NCBI GenBank assembly: GCA_025175895.1
Contig: JAKLTH010000218.1
Location: 75,001 to 139,000, forward strand
DNA: 64,000 nucleotides
Origin: Wurfbainia villosa
Taxonomy: Eukaryota > Streptophyta > Magnoliopsida > Zingiberales > Zingiberaceae
Reading direction: 5' to 3'
In this document: piece by piece, positions 59,007-64,000 of the stretch
Numbering within the stretch: the first letter of the stretch is position 1
Layout: each line of letters opens with the position of its first letter
Made by a program: the position numbers and the translations under genes
Notes under the pieces: model-generated
Told to the model about the DNA's origin: nothing
Databases searched by the model: none
Seen by the model: the letters and a program-made list of their open reading frames with translations, nothing else

Positions 59007-59645
59007 CAATTATGTTGTACAACTTATCTTCTTGGGGAGATGTTCCCTCGTTTGAACCTTCGGAAACGGATGCGGATCCGTGGCTTCTCTCTGACTCAGA
59101 CTCGGACTCGGAGTTTGTCTCGTCTTCGGACTCGTTGGCTGCCATGAGTGCTACGAAACAATTGATTGATATTTCCGCGTCCAATTCTTCCAACGATGAC
59201 TTGTCCAATTTCACCTTAGATGCTTTCTTCCTTTTCCTCTTTCTTGATTTGGATTTCTTTCATTTTGTGTTCATTCCTGCCATCAAAACTAAACCATCCT
59301 GAGACTCAAGTTAGCTTGTTCATGTAATAAAATTAATTTATCCCATAATTCTTTAGCATTTTTGACTAACCCGACTCGACTTAGCTCCTCATTCATAAGT
59401 CCGCATTGCAAGGTGTTTAAAGCCTTGTAATCGACTTGAGCCTTTTTCCTAAAATTTGCGGTCTATTTCTCCGGATCTAACAACTCACCCGAGTCGTCTA
59501 TCGGAGCTACGAACCCTTTCCTAATCGAAAACCAAACATCGAGGTCGGTTTTCAGAAAGCACTCCATTCGCCTCTTCCAAGAAGAAAAATCCTCTCCGTT
59601 AAAGAGAGGAGGGCGAACGATGTTGTATCCCTCTAAGTGTGACAT
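59007..59645 (-). pseudogene. SIRE-type (minus) gag N-terminal part
   Basis: The minus frame from Met 59645 has YNIVRPPLFNGEDFSSWKRR and FLKTDLDVWFSIRKGFVAP, the SIRE gag signature. After a stop at 59463 it continues in frame with KALNTLQCGLMNEELSRV and NAKELWDKLILLHEQ. Then a part is missing, and 59214-58963 resumes with SLEELDAEISINCFVALMAA and an acidic Ser/Glu stretch. It is cut at 59006 by the plus element and continues at 50931. Confidence 0.85.
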
Positions 59646-59699
59646 TATTAATTAAATAATCTCTAAATTCAGAAAATTAAATTAACTATTTTGTAGGAT

Positions 59700-60012
59700 A
59701 AGAAAAAATAAATCTAATTTTTTTTTCTAAGATAAGAAAAAATAAATATAATATTTAAATATGAAAAAAATTATTTTAATTAATTTAAAATGCAAAAAAT
59801 GATTTTAATTAATTTAAATATGTAGAAAACGATTTTAATTAATTTAAATATGCAGAAAACATTTTTAATGAAGTAAAAATTAATCTAAAGCAATAAAAAT
59901 TAATCTAAAGCAATAAAAATTAATCTAAATTAATCTAAAGAAAAGAAAATTAATCTAAATTAATCTAAAGCAATGAAAATTAATCTAAAGCAATAAAAAT
60001 TAATCTAAAGCT
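59700..60012. repeat. AT-rich repeats in minus-element leader
   Basis: gattttaattaatttaaata-like units at 59755-59850 and caataaaaattaatctaaag, about 20 bp, several times at 59870-60012. No coding frame. Confidence 0.75.
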
Positions 60013-60045
60013 CACGATGGTGGTTTCACCGATTCGGAGCGTCCC

Positions 60046-60060
60046 TGCTCTAATACAAAT
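60046..60060 (-). other. SIRE-type (minus) primer binding site
   Basis: On the minus strand the sequence is atttgtattagag, close to the tRNA-iMet complement ttggtatcagag, beginning at the LTR end (60061). Confidence 0.65.
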
Positions 60061-61337
60061 TGTAGGATCGAGTAAACCGAGAGAGGGAGGTGAATCTTGA
60101 TATTTAATATTTTTTATTTTAGAAACTTATTTTATATTATCAAACAAAAGTACACAGCGGATATTAAATGCAGTTACTTGGTTCACAACCCTAACTAGGT
60201 TGCTTCTCTAAGGCTCGTAGCTCTTCCGAGAGCTACCTCGATGGGCAATCACTAAATGCCCTCCGACTCGAGAACTCTCGACTTCGGAGGGTTTCACTTT
60301 TTACAAATAATAGAGATGGGTAATACACTACCCACTCTTGAATTTAAGTATAGAAGCAAAAAAATAAATGAGAAAATACAAGATGTATACTGACACTAAG
60401 TAGATGGTAGAAGTATGCTCGTAGTGTCGGAAGATTGCTTTGTTGTGGAAGTTTATCTTTGGTGGACGAGAATGGATTTCGACAGTACTTCGACGTAAAT
60501 TAGATGTCTTCCTCGGATCTGATCGAGCATATATTTTATAAACCCTTTCCAGTCGACTGGAATGCCTTCCAGTCGACTCCACATCAGCCCGTCGATATGA
60601 AATTCGTGGTCTTTCAGTCGACTGAAACCTCTTCAGTCGACTCCACGTCATTCGGCTCCACATCGAGAAATTTACCTCTTTAGTTGACTGAAACCCTTTC
60701 TATCTGCGTCGTATGATCTCTGATCGATTACCAGCTGATTCTGTCAAATAGGCATCCAGTCGACTGATACATATCCAGTCATCTGGACTTCAGTCGACTT
60801 GAATCCATTTAGTCGACTGATCCCTGCAAAATAGGATTAGCACAAATAGATAATATGAAATGTGATAGCTGTAGTAATACTGCTTGATCTCGACTACTAA
60901 GTCCCACGTGGAATTTTCGTCGGCTGGATGCCTAGCTTTGTCCCCCTACAGAGGACTCGATCTCACCTCTTCACTCGAGGCTTACCTGCCGGCTACCTGC
61001 CAGATTTACCACTCTTAACATCCAATCTGATTCACCAGGGCTTCCACCAGGTGTCCAGTTTGCCTGACCCAACTGGACATTTTGTCGATTGTTCGGTCTC
61101 CTGACCCAACCGATCTTCATGCCAAATGTCTGGTCCACACGACCCATCTGGACTTCATGCATGGTGCCCGATCCTCTTTATCTGTCAAGATATGTGACTA
61201 GTATCCGGTCAACACGACCTACTAGGACTTCCTGTTAAGCCTGCACACTTAACATTGATATCAGAACACAAGTGAATCCTAACATTTAATTGTGGTTCAT
61301 ACATCAAAACTAAGGAGTGATGCTCATTGCATCAACA
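60061..61337 (-). mobile_element. SIRE-type (minus) 5' LTR
   Basis: 1,277 bp. It ends (left, plus-strand view) tgtaggatcgagtaaacc followed by agagggaggtgaatc, a SIRE-like LTR end. It starts tgttgatgcaatgagcatc at 61337. A TATA-like tttataaaatatatg (minus) is at about 60531-60543. The palindrome cagtcgactg and close variants cluster at 60549-60815. Confidence 0.88.
60549..60815. repeat. Cluster of cagtcgactg palindromes in SIRE-type LTR
   Basis: At least seven copies or one-base variants of the palindrome cagtcgactg (ccagtcgactgg, tcagtcgactga, tagtcgactgat) lie at irregular spacing beside the TATA-like motif. The same cluster is in the 3' LTR (47610-47880), with a similar set in the different LTR at 63698-63915. 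Confidence 0.8.
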
Positions 61338-62411
61338 CTAGGGACTTTATAAGTTTGTCTCAAAGAATCCAATCCAATTATTCTTCCACCTTTTGATCCG
61401 CCAGTCGCTTCGAGCCATAGATTTATATTACCAACAGATGACTCAGATTCGACAACATCATCACTTGCACCCTCATTTATCTGTGCGAGTTCATCATATT
61501 TCTCTTGTATTGAAAGGAAAAAAAAGTTAAATCGCAACAAATGAATTTAAATTTTTGATTTTACAAACCTTCATTGTTCTAGCTCTCTCTTCACTCAATG
61601 TCTTGTGTTTCTTTTGAAATGTGTGGGGGTGGAGGTGTTTATGAATAATGGCTCAGTCCTCGTTTCCTTGGCCTATAAATAAACATGGTTATAAATAATT
61701 AAATATAGTGCGTATTAGATTCAAAATTTATGATTAAAAAAAAACTCATCAATCGATTTTTATGTTCATCAATATTGATTGAGCCTCCCACATACGTCGC
61801 AGACATAGCTCCAGAATTATGAGTTTGATTTTTCTTATTTTATTCACTCCTTCGTTTTCTATCCTCATATCCCCAATATTGAACAATATTATTCTAATTC
61901 TCCTCAGTTATGCAGTGTGACTTTTCCCCTGGTCTTTGCATGACTTAGTAACTTCCTTATAACTTACCTTCTTTTTCTTCGCTCAATTTGTATCGCTATC
62001 TACCTGTGGTATCTTAACTTCTCCGGCCGAACTCTCGCCTTTGACTTTCTTTTGGCTAAGACTCGAAATCATGTCTAGTAACATGGCATGAAGATGATCT
62101 GTCATTTGTTCTAACTTCTTGTGTCATCCTGAATTGACATCCATAGTTCTCATGTTCATTAATCTTTCTGTGGGTTTGTTTTCTACATTATCTTGCTCAT
62201 TGATTGCTTCGAGTCGATATTTGTCTGTTAATCCAATCTGATCTTTAGCAACAAGTATACTGTCTAAAGAGTCGCATGCTTTTGTAGTAAATTCTATGGC
62301 TTCTTCCGAGTCACTACTAAGTGATTCATGTTTGTCTATTTTAGTAAGGGCGTCGTCGACTAGCAGAGGCGTCGACCTCGCAGGGGGGCGTTGCTGAGCT
62401 AGTAGGGGCAT
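61338..62411 (-). pseudogene. CACTA (En/Spm, Ptta-type) transposase-related gene fragment
   Basis: On the minus strand 61501-61338 reads KYDELAQINEGAS, then NLWLEATGGSKGGRIIGL, resembling the C-terminal region of plant Ptta/En/Spm transposase proteins (the xGGxKxGRxxGLGS motif). Upstream a 67-bp stretch (61568-61502) has GT...AG ends. The preceding segment (61672-61569) gives AKETRTEPLFI and THFQKKHKTLSEERARTMK, matching the THxxKKDGxxxDERA region of the family, with one frameshift. More remote exons may lie at 62104-61988 (MTDHLHAMLLDMISSLSQKK) and 62411-62124 (Asp/Glu-rich, function unknown). The exon is cut at 61338 by the SIRE LTR. Assignment is from motif memory and moderate. Confidence 0.5.
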
Positions 62412-62720
62412 CGCTCAGTAAAGTGACCGACCAGGGGGGCATCGCTAGGCTAGCAGGGGCATCACTGGGCTATCAGGGGACCCAACAATGGGCCAGTGGG
62501 GGATACCACAAGGGGCGACACCCCAGTAGAGGTCGTCGGCCTAGTAGGGGTCATCACCCCAGCAAGGGGCATCGCCACCACAGGCGCCCAAGAGGGGCAT
62601 CACCCTTGCTCGTGACGCCCCAAGAGCACGTGGACAACCCAATAGGGCATCACTCGCGGGGGATGCCCCAAAGAGGGGCATCGTTACCGTCCGACAATCG
62701 ACGATGATCGATGTCGGCCT
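62340..62720. repeat. GC-rich degenerate short repeats (aggggcatcgc)
   Basis: Many copies of ggggcatcgc or ggggcatcac, spaced about 10-40 bp, on the plus strand. CACTA elements often have such subterminal repeats, which transposase binds; that role is inferred. The plus frame 62423-62707 is an artefact of the repeat. Confidence 0.6.
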
Positions 62721-62859
62721 ATTGGGGGTGATGTCGATGTTGATTGAGTGAGAGAGCGGGAGAAGAGAGTGTACCTACAGCGCGGACATGGGATGATTGG
62801 TAGAAAGGAAAAGGGGAGGAGGAGGAGGAGGGGGGGGATTATAGGGGAATTTGGCAATG

Positions 62860-63000
62860 AAATATATTCGTTGCAAATTTTATCATAAATTTACAATGAA
62901 ATATAAAATTTATCGCAGAATTAGCGACGAATTTGAAATTCATTGCAAATTTAGCGACGAATTTCATATTTGATGCGACACAGATTTTGCCTCTTCAGAA
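62860..63000. repeat. Possible CACTA subterminal region
   Basis: Repeats of tagcgacgaattt (two near-identical copies) and aatgaaatat lie here; tagcgacgaatt-type repeats are frequent near plant CACTA ends. The cactac terminus itself is not seen. A (gga)n tract is at 62816-62836. Confidence 0.4.
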
Positions 63001-63135
63001 TGGAGGTGTAAAAAGACTTGGGGTCCTCTCCGATCGCAACTGTAAATAAGAAAATGATGACAAAAGATTTAACATGGTTCGGAATTCAGATTCCTTCTCC
63101 ACGGATGAGCTATGTTGTGAGCTCCATGTTAGGAA
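63001..63135. other. Short unassigned stretch
   Basis: No gene. The part 63070-63125 (aacatggttcggaattcag) resembles 63270-63330 within the next LTR (aatgtggttcgaaaccga), so it may be a remnant of another LTR of the same kind. Confidence 0.4.
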
Positions 63136-64000
63136 TGTTGCACCCGCTAGAGAGGGGTGAATAGCGTCGATGTTTCGATCGTGCTTGTTATAATTGTGTT
63201 AGTACGCAGCGGAAATAATAGGAAATACAATACAAATACAAATACACAAGCACAAGACCAAATATAATGTGGTTCGAAACCGAATGGTTCCTATTCCATG
63301 GATTGGGCTCAAATGAGCCCTAGTGATGTCAATCACATACCACTACTAAAATAACTCTTTCTCGGAATAATCCGGAGGTGGAGAAACCTCGTACAAATAT
63401 TCTTACAACAATAAGAATGAAATACAAGCAATTATAAATGAAATACAACAAGAGAAGTAAAGAACACTTTACAAAAACTCTTTTGGATGCTTGCTTGTTG
63501 ATTGCCTTGGACTAGCCTTGAAGACCCTGATTTGCAACAGCAAATCACTCCAAATCATCCAAGAAAATCGGTGTCAAATCCCTCCTCCACGAGCTCCATT
63601 TCGCCTATCGCCGATCGCTTATCGGGACCATCACCGATCGATGCCACTGTTGTCGTGAGACAACAACTCGATCCACACTAAAAAAATCCAACGGATACAC
63701 CATTAGTCGACTGATGTCTTAATCCGGCCGAGTGGTCGACGCGATCACTCGATCGAGAACCTCGCGAGATCCCGACCATCGCCGATCCGATCGATCGCGA
63801 GGACAACCGATCGCTAAGCTCTGGCGGTTGACTTCCAGGGCACTTCCCGTAGTCAAACCCTAGTTGACTCCCACCAGTCGACTGACCCATGGTCCCAGTT
63901 GACTGATACATCTCAAACATGAGGTTTTAATCCAAGTATGGTGCCTCCATACTTGCTAGACCACCCGTAGCCTAGACCTAAGCCTTCTAGCCACCTCTGT
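63136..64000 (-). mobile_element. Probable SIRE-like LTR, running off the window
   Basis: It begins tgttgcacccgctagagagg, then ggtgaatagcg, the plus-strand image of the SIRE-type LTR end (compare gctagagg...ggtgaatagcg near 58965-59001 on the opposite strand). It contains cgcagcggaaataataggaa and tagtcgactg palindromes. No PBS is clear. The other end lies beyond 64000. Confidence 0.55.

Larger units (their letters stand above)
47308..61337 (-). mobile_element. Minus-strand SIRE/Maximus-type Ty1/copia element, pol-less
   Basis: It reads right to left: 5' LTR 60061-61337, PBS 60046-60060, gag (59645-59007 continued at 50931-50593), a non-coding AT-rich interior (50590-48420), PPT and 3' LTR (48397-47308, truncated). 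No protease, integrase, RT or RNase H can be found. A plus-strand SIRE-type element splits it in gag (TSD acatg). Its 3' LTR lacks the last 185 bp, where gypsy2 adjoins. On the right it cuts a CACTA-type transposase exon at 61338. Confidence 0.8.

Noticed and set aside
62423..62707. A Gly/Arg/His-rich 94-codon protein
   Set aside because: Produced by the short ggggcatcgc-type repeat.

Overview
The window is plant nuclear DNA made almost wholly of nested retrotransposons, preceded by a decayed piece of plastid DNA. I found no intact host gene, no tRNA or rRNA gene and no CRISPR array. The plastid-derived ycf2/ycf15 remnant, plant-type Ty1/copia and Ty3/gypsy chromovirus proteins, initiator-Met primer binding sites and very long repeat-filled LTRs all point to a repeat-rich angiosperm. 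I cannot name the species from the sequence.

Layout. (1) 1-3673: nuclear plastid DNA holding a ycf15 fragment and two ycf2 segments in opposite orientation. (2) 3675-10063: a plus-strand Ty3/gypsy element ('family A') with a very long LTR (3675-8276), a PBS and a broken gag-protease region. Its LTR carries a copia solo LTR (5187-6857, TSD atgct). (3) 10064-13241 plus 24188-24382: a second family A LTR in inverted orientation, apparently split by (4) a minus-strand Ty3/gypsy element ('gypsy1', 13242-24187) that has two LTRs, a tandem duplication of its pol end, and unrelated or very decayed sequence where gag-RT should be. (5) 24383-47307: a second minus-strand chromovirus ('gypsy2') with recognisable gag, protease, RT, RNase H, integrase and chromodomain. 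It is interrupted by a near-complete plus-strand Ty1/copia element (28022-37414), and its 5' LTR holds a 3.5-kb solo LTR (41934-45459, TSD tgtgc). (6) 47308-61337: a minus-strand SIRE/Maximus-type copia element, itself interrupted by a plus-strand SIRE-type element (50933-59001, TSD acatg). (7) 61338-62990: a probable CACTA (En/Spm) transposase fragment and repeat-rich flank. (8) 63136-64000: the start of another SIRE-like LTR running off the window.

The insertion order can be partly read. The copia element is younger than gypsy2, and gypsy2 appears to sit in the 3' LTR of the minus SIRE element, which in turn cut the CACTA gene. The plus SIRE element is younger than the minus one. Every coding region shows stops or frameshifts, so none of these copies looks autonomous now. 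The best-preserved proteins are the gypsy2 integrase-chromodomain (26415-27332) and the copia RT-RNase H (33711-35192). The most unusual structures are the two family A LTRs in opposite orientation, two SIRE elements that both lack protease and integrase between gag and the 3' part, a microhomology-bounded duplication inside gypsy1, and a compensating frameshift that keeps an RNase H frame open while destroying a catalytic motif.
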